From contig MHYB01000080.1 of the NCBI GenBank assembly GCA_001824635.1, positions 1-10,330 on the forward strand: DNA of 10,330 nt, in the 5' to 3' direction. This document shows, piece after piece, positions 1 through 5,169 of this stretch. This stretch comes from Planctomycetes bacterium GWF2_50_10. Lineage in GTDB: Bacteria; Planctomycetota; Phycisphaerae; Sedimentisphaerales; GWF2-50-10. Position 1 is the stretch's first letter, and each line of letters starts with the position of its first letter. Made by a program: the position numbers and the translations under genes. Under the pieces are notes generated by a model. That model saw nothing but the letters and a program-made list of their open reading frames with translations, was not told where the DNA came from and searched no databases.

Positions 1-444
1 CATCAGGCTATACCAGTAAACATTTTCAAGCATGTCAGCCAGCAGTTCCCCCGTCCGTTTTATCCCGAACGCCTGTACCTCATCCGCTCCGAACGAAGAC
101 GCCCCCACCTCCGTTACCCAAACCTCTTTGCCCGACACATCCTCTATCTCGGCTATCTTCCCCGGCCATTCATCTATCTTCCAATGGTTCCAGTCCAGCG
201 GAAACCCATGCACCCCTATCACATCCAGCTTATCCAAAAGCCCATGCCCCGCCATAAGCCTTATGAAATTTGCATCTATTGGGCTAATCCCCCCCAGCAC
301 CAGCTTAACATCCGGGCATACCTTTCTAAGTTCATCCGCCGCAAACCCCGCCATCCGCGCAAAATCAGCCCACCCCGGATCATCCTCAAAATCCCAGTGT
401 GACAGATTATTCGGCTCATTCCATAAGGTAAACGCTCGTATCAT
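1..444 (-). CDS. Glycoside-hydrolase-like protein (clan GH-A, GH39/xylosidase-like), partial at left edge, N-terminus apparently truncated
   Basis: The minus-strand frame from ATG at 444 stays open for 148 codons and runs off the left edge. Residue 8 begins WNEPNN, the beta-4 motif of clan GH-A hydrolases, whose Glu (residue 10) is the usual acid/base. WVTEVG at 109-114 supplies Glu112, the expected nucleophile. VHGFPLDWNHW (78-88) and LVLGGISPID (48-57) also fit GH39/beta-xylosidase-like proteins. Family members normally have a good part of the barrel before WNEP. Here only seven residues precede it, and an in-frame TAA lies seven codons upstream of the ATG. A G-rich stretch (GGGGGGA, about 6 nt spacing) could serve as a ribosome binding site. 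It may be a translated fragment or a decayed gene; substrate unknown. That the frame is real coding sequence is fairly sure; that it is functional is not. Confidence 0.75.
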   Translation of the reverse strand, partial: MIRAFTLWNEPNNLSHWDFEDDPGWADFARMAGFAADELRKVCPDVKLVLGGISPIDANFIRLMAGHGLLDKLDVIGVHGFPLDWNHWKIDEWPGKIAEIEDVSGKEVWVTEVGASSFGADEVQAFGIKRTGELLADMLENVYWYSLM

Positions 445-570
445 AAACTGTCCCCCCGTGCTTTACTGATAAAACCCAATCCAGCTCACAATGTCAAACC
501 TATTTACCTCTATGTTGCCATCCGGCCCTTGCTTATTGCCATTTTTCACCCCGCCGCACTTTCCAATCTT

Positions 571-610
571 TGCATTTTTGCACTTTTGCACTTAGGAACT
601 TTGGCACTTC
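571..610. repeat. Degenerate tandem word repeat (TTTGCACTT type)
   Basis: Successive imperfect copies read TTTGCATTT, TTGCACTTT, TGCACTTAGG and TTGGCACTT, with a unit of about 8-10 nt. Similar degenerate word strings, with other words, occur in other spacers of this window. The function is unknown; such strings resemble decayed microsatellites. Confidence 0.5.
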
Positions 611-636
611 TTCTCCTCTTGCCTATTTTTTACCTC

Positions 637-665
637 TTTACAAACCCACCGTTCTAACGTATGAT
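637..665 (+). promoter_or_regulatory. Sigma-70-type promoter of the methyltransferase gene
   Basis: TTTACA (637-642, 5 of 6 to TTGACA) and TATGAT (660-665, 5 of 6 to TATAAT) are separated by exactly 17 bp. The start codon lies about 54 bp downstream of the -10 box, leaving a short leader with an AGGTGGG Shine-Dalgarno sequence. Confidence 0.55.
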
Positions 666-718
666 TAAATTAATAAAGGGGTAATAAATCGCTTTGTCTT
701 CTTTTTAGGTGGGTAAAA

Positions 719-1246
719 ATGGACTACAAAGTATTCGTTAATCAGTTCCTGAAATATCCTAAAGAAATCGGTACTTTTACAACTTCTTCAAAATTCCTTG
801 CCCACCAGATGGCCCGTGCCATAGGCGATTCTCTCCACGTCGTCGAATTCGGTTCCGGCACCGGCGCAATTAGCACCGAAATTCTCAAAGTCCTCCGCCC
901 CGAAGGCACCCTCACCTGCTTCGAACTCAACCCAACCTTCTGCCGCGAGCTTGAAAAGATCCACGACGACCGCATCACCGTCGTAAACGATCTGTGTGAA
1001 AACGCCCCCAAATATGCGGATTGTTCACAGTGCATCGTCTCCTCTGTCCCGCTTACTATCATGAGCAAGCAGCAGCGCCATTTGATACTCCAACTCGCCG
1101 CCAAGTCCAAAAAATTCATCCAGCTCCAGTATATGCCCGTCCTCACAAAAGAGATCAAGCAGTACTTCCCCGATGTCGACCTCAAATTCGTACCACTCAA
1201 TATCCCCCCCGCTTTTGTATATATCTGCAAAAGCACTCCCGCCTGA
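719..1246 (+). CDS. PmtA-like class I SAM-dependent methyltransferase
   Basis: A 175-residue Rossmann-fold methyltransferase. VVEFGSGTGAIS (41-52) is motif I for S-adenosylmethionine, with FGSGTG at 44-49. Glu69 at the end of strand 2 (TCFEL) should bind the ribose, and VVND (88-91) matches motif III. SSVPLT (108-113) and the C-terminal NIPPAFVY (161-168) resemble the bacterial phospholipid N-methyltransferase group (PmtA, COG3963), which methylates phosphatidylethanolamine. The same fold is often labelled rRNA adenine methyltransferase-like, so the substrate is not certain. There is no signal peptide, and a cytosolic or membrane-associated enzyme is expected. The start is supported by AGGTGGG about 5 nt upstream. 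It has its own promoter and no close partner gene; the next gene begins 178 bp further on. Confidence 0.75.
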   Translation: MDYKVFVNQFLKYPKEIGTFTTSSKFLAHQMARAIGDSLHVVEFGSGTGAISTEILKVLRPEGTLTCFELNPTFCRELEKIHDDRITVVNDLCENAPKYADCSQCIVSSVPLTIMSKQQRHLILQLAAKSKKFIQLQYMPVLTKEIKQYFPDVDLKFVPLNIPPAFVYICKSTPA

Positions 1247-1310
1247 CAGCAAAAAAACCTTTGCAACCACCCCCCAAAAGTGTATCCTGTCTTGTTTACT
1301 ATTGATTGGT

Positions 1311-1416
1311 ATTAGGTTTGCTTGATTACAATTTGTTATCTGTGCTTTGGATTTCGTATTTGGAATTTATTGCATAGCTTTAAAACATGTAACTCGTAAC
1401 CCGCAACCCGTAACGG
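1311..1416. repeat. Degenerate word repeats upstream of cobO (ATTTGGA/ATTTGTT words, then CGTAACC words)
   Basis: From 1311 to about 1375 the spacer is built from variants of ATTTGTT, TTTGGATTT and ATTTGGAATTT. At 1389-1416 a second word takes over: GTAACTC, GTAACCC, GCAACCC, GTAACGG, in 7-nt steps. The tract ends about 8 nt before the cobO start codon, so it covers the place where a ribosome binding site would be. The rest of the spacer from 1247 shows no clear promoter or cobalamin riboswitch. Confidence 0.5.
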
Positions 1417-1423
1417 TTTTCTT

Positions 1424-1966
1424 ATGTTGGATAAAGGTTTAGTTCAAATTTACACCGGCGAAGGCAAAGGCAAAACCACTGCCGCCCTCGGCCTTGCCGT
1501 CCGTGCCGCAGGCCGAAACAATAAAGTCCTCTTTTACCAGTTCCTCAAACCCGAATGCTTCGAAACCGGCGAACGTCTCGCACTCGAAGCCCATACCCTT
1601 CACATCCACGTCCGCTGCGCAGGCCAGAACTGGGACATGCAGCGGTCTTTCCGCGACAGCCAGGTCATGGAGCAGACCCGCGGCGAGATCCACCAGGCCC
1701 TCACCGAGATCGCCGAATTCGCCGCCCGCCGCCAGTACGATTTGATTGTCCTCGACGAGATCGTCTTTTGCATCTCAAAAGGCCTCGCCAAGTTCAAGGA
1801 CGTCAAAAAGATCATCGACTCCCGCAACCCCGCAGTTGAAATAGTAATGACAGGCCGCGGCGCCTCCGCCGAACTCATCGACAAAGCCGACCTCGTAACA
1901 GAAATGAAATTGATCAAACACCCCTTCGACCGCGGCATCTCCGCCCGAAAAGGCATCGAATACTAG
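1424..1966 (+). CDS. cobO: Cob(I)yrinic acid a,c-diamide / cob(I)alamin adenosyltransferase (CobO/BtuR/CobA family)
   Basis: A 180-residue cytosolic enzyme that transfers the adenosyl group of ATP to reduced corrinoids, giving adenosylcobalamin or its precursor. The P-loop variant TGEGKGKTT (11-19) lies near the N-terminus as in all CobA/CobO proteins. LIVLDEI (107-113) is the Walker B-like strand, and VMTGRGA (141-147) and the terminal KHPFDRGISARKGIEY (165-180) are family signatures. Length is typical, so the gene is complete. No other cobalamin gene and no riboswitch is visible, so it stands alone and may serve corrinoid salvage. The upstream Shine-Dalgarno is weak because a repeat tract abuts the start. 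The last 31 bp of the gene, up to the second base of the stop, are repeated exactly at 2132-2162. Confidence 0.93.
   Translation: MLDKGLVQIYTGEGKGKTTAALGLAVRAAGRNNKVLFYQFLKPECFETGERLALEAHTLHIHVRCAGQNWDMQRSFRDSQVMEQTRGEIHQALTEIAEFAARRQYDLIVLDEIVFCISKGLAKFKDVKKIIDSRNPAVEIVMTGRGASAELIDKADLVTEMKLIKHPFDRGISARKGIEY
1935..1965 (+). repeat. 31-bp direct repeat, copy 1 (3' end of cobO)
   Basis: This copy encodes ISARKGIEY and the first two bases of the stop codon (TAG here). An exact second copy is at 2132-2162, where it is followed by A, giving TAA. The 166 bp between the copies contain a REP-like palindrome. Confidence 0.9.
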
Positions 1967-2015
1967 TGCTCCGTTACTCCTGAAATGATGATTACCCTGA
2001 GCACAAAAAGCGACT

Positions 2016-2069
2016 TGTCATCCCCGCGAAGGCGGGGATCCAGCCAATTATAAGCGTCGCGCAGCGACT
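2016..2069. repeat. REP-like palindromic element with two adjacent hairpins
   Basis: The first hairpin has an 8-bp perfect stem, ATCCCCGC (2020-2027) and GCGGGGAT (2032-2039), with a GAAG loop. A second small hairpin follows, GTCGC (2056-2060) and GCGAC (2064-2068) with a GCA loop. The core GTCATCCCCGCGAAGGCGGG resembles dispersed intergenic repeats of many bacteria, and in form the Neisseria dRS3 element (ATTCCC-N8-GGGAAT). It could also weaken read-through from cobO, although no T-tract follows directly. Confidence 0.65.
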
Positions 2070-2131
2070 CCATATTTTTATCTTTTCCTTTTTATCTTTG
2101 ATTTTCTTTCACTGCCGCACTTTCTCCACCC

Positions 2132-2162
2132 GCATCTCCGCCCGAAAAGGCATCGAATACTA
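2132..2162 (+). repeat. 31-bp direct repeat, copy 2 (orphan duplicate of the cobO 3' end)
   Basis: Exact match to 1935-1965. It preserves the coding phase for ISARKGIEY and is followed by an A that completes a TAA stop, but no coding sequence leads into it. It is therefore a remnant rather than a gene. Confidence 0.9.
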
Positions 2163-2240
2163 ACTCATCCGCAACACACATTATGCTTGTTTTGTATGGG
2201 TAATTTCGTATTATTTATTTTCGTTTTGCCTGTTTTCTTA

Positions 2241-2313
2241 ATTTGTTTGTGATTTGTCATTTGTGATTTGGAATTTGTTTCGGATTTCGAGCTTAGTGCT
2301 TCGGATTTGGAGT
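2241..2313 (+). repeat. Degenerate ATTTGT/GATTTGG word repeat upstream of ispD
   Basis: Imperfect copies read ATTTGTTT, GATTTGTC, ATTTGTG, ATTTGGA, ATTTGTTT, CGGATTTCG, TTCGGATTTGGAG, with a unit of about 7-10 nt. The last unit ends in GGAG, which sits 8 nt before the ispD start codon and acts as its Shine-Dalgarno sequence. Function of the tract is unknown. Confidence 0.6.
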
Positions 2314-2319
2314 TAAAAA

Positions 2320-3057
2320 ATGTCAGTTAAAGTTGCCGCCATAATTTGTGCCGCCGGAGCAAGCACCCGTTTCGGGGGCGCCCGCAAAAAGCCCTTCGTC
2401 GATGTCGAAGGCCGCGCAGCTTTCCTCCGTTCAGTGGAATTATTCGCCGACAACTCCGATATCAAGCAGATCATCCTGGCGATCTCAAAGGAAGATGACG
2501 AGATCGTAAAGATCAAATGGGGCGCCAATCTTTCCTTTCACGGCGTAAAACTCTGCTACGGCGGCGCCGAGCGATACGAAACCGTCGCAAACGCCCTCAA
2601 GCTCATCCGCGAAGATATCGACCTCGTCGCCATTCACGACGGCGCCCGCCCCTGTCTCACAAAAGATTGGCTCGAAGCCGTAATAAAAGAAGCAACCCGC
2701 ACCGAAGCCGCCATCCACGCCGCACCAGTCGTAGCCACTCTCAAAAAAGTCGAAAACAAGATCATCACCGGCACCGTCGACCGCACCAACATCTACGAAG
2801 CCCAAACCCCCCAGATCTTTTCCGCCGTCCTCCTCCGCAAGGCCTACGCCAACCTTGAAAACTTGGACAAAAAGAAAATTTCCGATGACGCTCAGCTCGT
2901 CGAAGCTCTCGGCCATAAAGTCTCCATCGTCGAAACAGACTTCTCAAATATCAAGATCACCACAAAAGCAGACGTCGCCATCGCCGAAGCCATAATAAAA
3001 TCCCGCCCCAAACCCAAACTCGGCTACGCCAACCCCTTCGAAGAAGCCCAGTGGTAA
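2320..3057 (+). CDS. ispD: 2-C-methyl-D-erythritol 4-phosphate cytidylyltransferase (IspD)
   Basis: IspD couples CTP to methylerythritol phosphate, the third step of the MEP (non-mevalonate) isoprenoid pathway, in the cytosol. The N-terminal nucleotide-binding loop AAGASTRFGGARKKP (11-25) carries Arg17 and Lys24, matching the transition-state residues of the family. GGAERYETV (81-89), HDGARP (106-111), Arg155 with AQTPQIF (161-167), SDDAQLVE (188-195) and NIKITTKAD (210-218) follow in the expected order. At 245 residues it is of normal length, with a basic and proline-containing C-terminal extension from about 228. GGAG 8 nt upstream fixes the start. IspF is not adjacent. A 7-bp perfect hairpin overlaps the stop codon. 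Codons are strongly C-ending, like its plus-strand neighbours. Confidence 0.95.
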   Translation: MSVKVAAIICAAGASTRFGGARKKPFVDVEGRAAFLRSVELFADNSDIKQIILAISKEDDEIVKIKWGANLSFHGVKLCYGGAERYETVANALKLIREDIDLVAIHDGARPCLTKDWLEAVIKEATRTEAAIHAAPVVATLKKVENKIITGTVDRTNIYEAQTPQIFSAVLLRKAYANLENLDKKKISDDAQLVEALGHKVSIVETDFSNIKITTKADVAIAEAIIKSRPKPKLGYANPFEEAQW

Positions 3058-3070
3058 TTGGTGCAATTAC
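3054..3070. other. Perfect hairpin overlapping the ispD stop codon
   Basis: GTAATTG (3054-3060) and CAATTAC (3064-3070) form a 7-bp perfect stem with a GTG loop, and the TAA stop lies inside the left arm. The stem is AT-rich, and TCGCCTTTTATC follows with only a short T-run. It could be a weak terminator, a mRNA 3'-end structure or chance. Confidence 0.35.
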
Positions 3071-3142
3071 TCGCCTTTTATCGGCCCCATCTTTCTATTC
3101 TGAATCCTGCTCCTGAATTCTGACTCCTTCCCTTAAAACTCC

Positions 3143-3171
3143 TTGACAGTCTCCCCCCCCCATTATCTAAT
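3143..3171 (+). promoter_or_regulatory. Strong sigma-70-type promoter with a nine-C tract in the spacer
   Basis: TTGACA (3143-3148) is a perfect -35 box. TCTAAT (3166-3171) matches TATAAT at 5 of 6, and the spacing is 17 bp. The spacer contains an uninterrupted run of nine C (3153-3161). The lipoprotein start codon lies 31 bp downstream of the -10 box. Confidence 0.7.
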
Positions 3172-3202
3172 AATGCCAATTGTTTTTAAAAGGAGACTCC
3201 AA

Positions 3203-4075
3203 ATGACAAGGATCGTTCTAATAATCAGCATTTTAGCTTTCTCGTTCACACTGCTCGGCTGTCAGGCACCTAAGGCCAAACCCGCAGCCATACCATCAGC
3301 CGCGGAATCCTCCGCCATCGAAAACGTCAATGTCAAGCGACTCGCCTATCTCGGCTCACTCGCCCAGACAGTCGATTACTACACCCGCACCGGCAACCAG
3401 ATGAAACTCAACTGGGCACTGCGTGAAATGACATCTGTAACAACAGCAGCCAACGTGCCCGTCAAGGCTCTCTCAGCCCCGCTCAACGCCTCCGAACGCG
3501 ACCTGCTCGAACAACTCGCCCAGGATCGCCAGGCCTACATCACCGCCCTTGACCAACTCGCCGCCGCGACCAACAATCAGCCCGCCGTCTCCCAGGCCGG
3601 CAAAGAGATCGCCGCCGTCAAGGCAGCACCTCAGTACACATACATAGTAGAAGCCCAGGTCGCCGGCCCCGACCTCCGAGCAATGAGCGTCAACCCCGAA
3701 GCTGACAAGCTCTTTGAACAGGCCCGTAAGACCACCGATCTTCGCCAGGCCATCAGCACCTATGACCAGCTCATTAAGCAGTACCCAACCAGCGACAAAA
3801 TCGGATTGGCAGCATATTACGCCGGCATGGCCTATGAATCCCTGAAAGATTACGCCATCGCCGCTCTTTATTTTGAACGCGCAGCCCAGTGGGATGCGAA
3901 TATTAAAGTCCCCACCCGCTTCCGCGCCGCCTACATGTACGACCGCTTCCTAAGCAACAGGCAAAAGGCCCTCCAACTCTACCAGGATTCGCTCAACCAC
4001 GAATTCTCAAACTCCCAGTACCGTGCCTACGCCAATAACCGCATCATCATCTTGAGCAAGAAAGAATTGCAGTAA
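3203..4075 (+). CDS. Exported lipoprotein with C-terminal TPR-like repeats
   Basis: A 290-residue predicted lipoprotein. Its N-terminus has one Arg, a hydrophobic stretch (4-18) and the lipobox LLGC with lipidated Cys20, so it should be anchored in a membrane on the outer side. Residues 21-45 form an Ala/Pro/Ser-rich linker, and 45-150 are helical with no recognised domain. From about 166 to 290 there are helical pairs of tetratricopeptide type (ADKLFEQAR, AISTYDQLIKQYP, AAYYAGMAYESLKDYAIAALYF, KALQLYQDSL), recalling BamD/YbgF-like scaffold proteins; the exact partner is unknown. ATG at 3203 was chosen because AAAAGGAG lies about 8 nt upstream and the lipoprotein signal starts there; the open frame extends further upstream, but only through the promoter. 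It is a single-gene unit with its own promoter and terminator. Confidence 0.8.
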   Translation: MTRIVLIISILAFSFTLLGCQAPKAKPAAIPSAAESSAIENVNVKRLAYLGSLAQTVDYYTRTGNQMKLNWALREMTSVTTAANVPVKALSAPLNASERDLLEQLAQDRQAYITALDQLAAATNNQPAVSQAGKEIAAVKAAPQYTYIVEAQVAGPDLRAMSVNPEADKLFEQARKTTDLRQAISTYDQLIKQYPTSDKIGLAAYYAGMAYESLKDYAIAALYFERAAQWDANIKVPTRFRAAYMYDRFLSNRQKALQLYQDSLNHEFSNSQYRAYANNRIIILSKKELQ

Positions 4076-4102
4076 TACAAGCTTCTTGATCTAAGCGCAA
4101 AC

Positions 4103-4140
4103 AAAAACCCACAGCCTAAAAACCGTGGGTTTTTTCTTTC
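4103..4140 (+). terminator. Rho-independent terminator after the lipoprotein gene
   Basis: AAAAACCCAC (4103-4112) pairs with GTGGGTTTTT (4125-4134) around a 12-nt loop, and the T-run continues to 4135, followed by CTTTC. It lies 27 bp after the stop codon. Confidence 0.8.
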
Positions 4141-4245
4141 TCAATTTTGAATTTTCAACGGACACAAAAAAAGTATTCAGCAAGTCGCACAAGTAACAAG
4201 TAATTCACATTCAGCGGGTCAAAAACGTGGTTATTGCGATGAAAA

Positions 4246-4336
4246 CGGAAAGGGGGGGATTCGAACCCCCGGTACAGACATTCATCCGTACGACGGTTTA
4301 GCAAACCGTTGCCTTCAGCCTCTCGGCCACCTTTCC
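4246..4336 (-). tRNA. tRNA-Ser(GCU)
   Basis: Read on the minus strand, the acceptor stem GGAAAGG/CCTTTCC closes a class II tRNA of 91 nt with discriminator G. The anticodon loop is TTGCTAA inside the stem ACGGT/ACCGT, giving anticodon GCU for AGC/AGU serine codons. The long variable arm expected of tRNA-Ser is present, and the T arm is GGGGG-TTCGAAT-CCCCC. The 3' CCA is not encoded. Confidence 0.95.
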
Positions 4337-4485
4337 AAACCATTAAGCAGAGTAATTTACGGCAAAAAAAGGTTTTTGAGAAGAAAAATCTGTGGTGAAA
4401 AAAGTTTTATGGCTGATTTTCATGTTATTTTGCCGTTGCGGGCGAGGCGTATCCCTTTTAAAACTAAAAATTTAAGAGGATTTGC

Positions 4486-4514
4486 TTGTTTTGAGTTTGT
4501 CCAACCAATATAAT
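4486..4514 (+). promoter_or_regulatory. Possible promoter of the PTS EIIA gene
   Basis: A perfect TATAAT (4509-4514) lies 17 bp after TTGTTT (4486-4491), which matches only the TTG half of the -35 consensus. The start codon is 48 bp beyond the -10 box. The rest of the 226-bp spacer after tRNA-Ser is AT-rich with no other feature that I can support. Confidence 0.45.
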
Positions 4515-4562
4515 TCCGCGATTGTGTAATAATATGGATTATTGTTGTGGTTTGGTAAAGAA

Positions 4563-5021
4563 ATGATCTTAACGCAGATTTTAAATCCCTCTTGCATAAA
4601 GGTACCTTTGGAGGGCAAGGATAAAGAATCAGTAATCACAGAGCTTGTCGATCTGCTCAACGGGGCAGGGCTTCTTCTGGATCGAGAAGTCGTCCTTGAG
4701 GCGATCCTCTCAAGGGAACAGACTCGCAGCACAGGTATCGGCTCTGGAATAGCTATCCCGCATGGCAAATGCAAGGGTGTCAAGGATTTGGTAATGGCTA
4801 TCGGCATAGCCGCTGAACCTATAGACTTTCAAAGCATTGACGGCAAGCCGATAAAGGTTGTCGTGCTGCTGGCGTCGCCGCAAGACCGCACTGGTCCGCA
4901 TATCCAGGCCCTGGCAAGGATAAGCAGGCTTATGCTTGACGAAAAGTTCAAGGAAAAGCTTGCCGATTCCAATTCCCCGCAGGAAGTGTATAATTATGTC
5001 AGCGAAAAGGAAAACGAGTAA
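4563..5021 (+). CDS. PTS EIIA domain protein, fructose/mannitol/nitrogen-type (PtsN-like)
   Basis: A 152-residue single-domain cytosolic EIIA of the PTS fructose/mannitol/Ntr family. It would receive a phosphoryl group from HPr on the active-site histidine and either pass it to a sugar permease or act as a regulator. The signature GIGSGIAIPHGK (58-69) contains His67. The opening ILTQILNP and CIKVPLEGKDKESVITELVDLL (11-32) are typical of the family, and the domain fills the protein. ATG at 4563 is preferred over an in-frame TTG at 4542 because the family N-terminus begins here; its Shine-Dalgarno (GGTAAAG) is weak. No EIIB, EIIC, HPr or EI gene is adjacent, which favours a regulatory PtsN-like role over transport, but this is inference. 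A short terminator follows. Confidence 0.88.
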   Translation: MILTQILNPSCIKVPLEGKDKESVITELVDLLNGAGLLLDREVVLEAILSREQTRSTGIGSGIAIPHGKCKGVKDLVMAIGIAAEPIDFQSIDGKPIKVVVLLASPQDRTGPHIQALARISRLMLDEKFKEKLADSNSPQEVYNYVSEKENE

Positions 5022-5025
5022 TTTG

Positions 5026-5044
5026 GGCCGTTAAACGGCTTTTT
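5026..5044 (+). terminator. Short terminator-like hairpin between the EIIA gene and tRNA-Arg
   Basis: GCCGT (5027-5031) and ACGGC (5035-5039) form a 5-bp stem, extendable by a G-U pair, with a TAA loop and a run of five T (5040-5044). It sits 5 bp after the stop codon and 8 bp before the tRNA. The stem is short, so efficiency is uncertain. Confidence 0.55.
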
Positions 5045-5052
5045 GAATTTCT

Positions 5053-5126
5053 GCGCCCGTAGCTCAGTAGGATAGAGCGATGGTTTCCTAAACCATAGGT
5101 CGTGCGTTCGAATCGCGCCGGGCGTA
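5053..5126 (+). tRNA. tRNA-Arg(CCU)
   Basis: The acceptor stem GCGCCCG (5053-5059) pairs with CGGGCGT (5119-5125), with a terminal G-U pair, then discriminator A. The D arm is GCTC...GAGC. The anticodon loop TTCCTAA inside ATGGT/ACCAT gives CCU, for the AGG codon. The T arm is GTGCG-TTCGAAT-CGCGC. Length is 74 nt and the 3' CCA is not encoded. Confidence 0.95.
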
Positions 5127-5169
5127 TTAAAAATGGGGTTTTTAGACTAATAACTGACTATGTTCCTGC

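Larger units (their letters stand above)
445..718. other. Divergent intergenic spacer with short-word repeats
   Basis: This spacer separates the minus-strand hydrolase fragment from the plus-strand methyltransferase. It holds a promoter for the methyltransferase and, at 571-610, degenerate copies of the word TTGCACTT. A short minus-strand frame ends at the TAA just upstream of the hydrolase ATG (its last residues read VSWIGFYQ), but it is not recognisable. I see no RNA gene here. Confidence 0.6.
1967..2319. other. Spacer between cobO and ispD: duplicated gene tail, palindromes, word repeats
   Basis: No credible gene is present in these 353 bp. In order the spacer holds a REP-like palindrome with a second hairpin (2016-2069), a T-rich stretch, the second copy of the cobO tail (2132-2162), then an AT-rich tract ending in ATTTGT/ATTTGGA word repeats that run into the ispD ribosome binding site. 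I see no clear sigma-70 promoter. Confidence 0.7.

Noticed and set aside
32..469. Plus-strand open frame of 145 codons at the left edge
   Set aside because: It is Ser/Pro-rich noise antisense to the glycoside-hydrolase frame, which carries recognisable motifs.
445..560. Short minus-strand frame ending just upstream of the hydrolase ATG
   Set aside because: About 26 codons from a GTG, partly made of repeat words, with no match to the missing hydrolase N-terminus.
742..1266. Minus-strand open frame of 174 codons across the methyltransferase
   Set aside because: No family motif; it mirrors the plus-strand gene, which has clear SAM-binding motifs and a ribosome site.
1966..2131. Classical insertion sequence or MITE with target duplication
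   Set aside because: No terminal inverted repeats seen at the ends of the segment, and 31 bp is too long for an ordinary target duplication.
1935..2162. CRISPR-like direct repeat pair
   Set aside because: Only two copies, one of them coding, with a 166-bp gap and no Cas gene.
2485..2916. Minus-strand frame of 143 codons inside ispD
   Set aside because: Gly/Val/Asp-rich shadow of a strongly C-ending coding strand; ispD is unambiguous.
3143..3202. TTG start that would add 20 residues to the lipoprotein
   Set aside because: The TTG is the -35 box of the promoter, and the extension would bury the signal peptide; ATG at 3203 has a good ribosome site.
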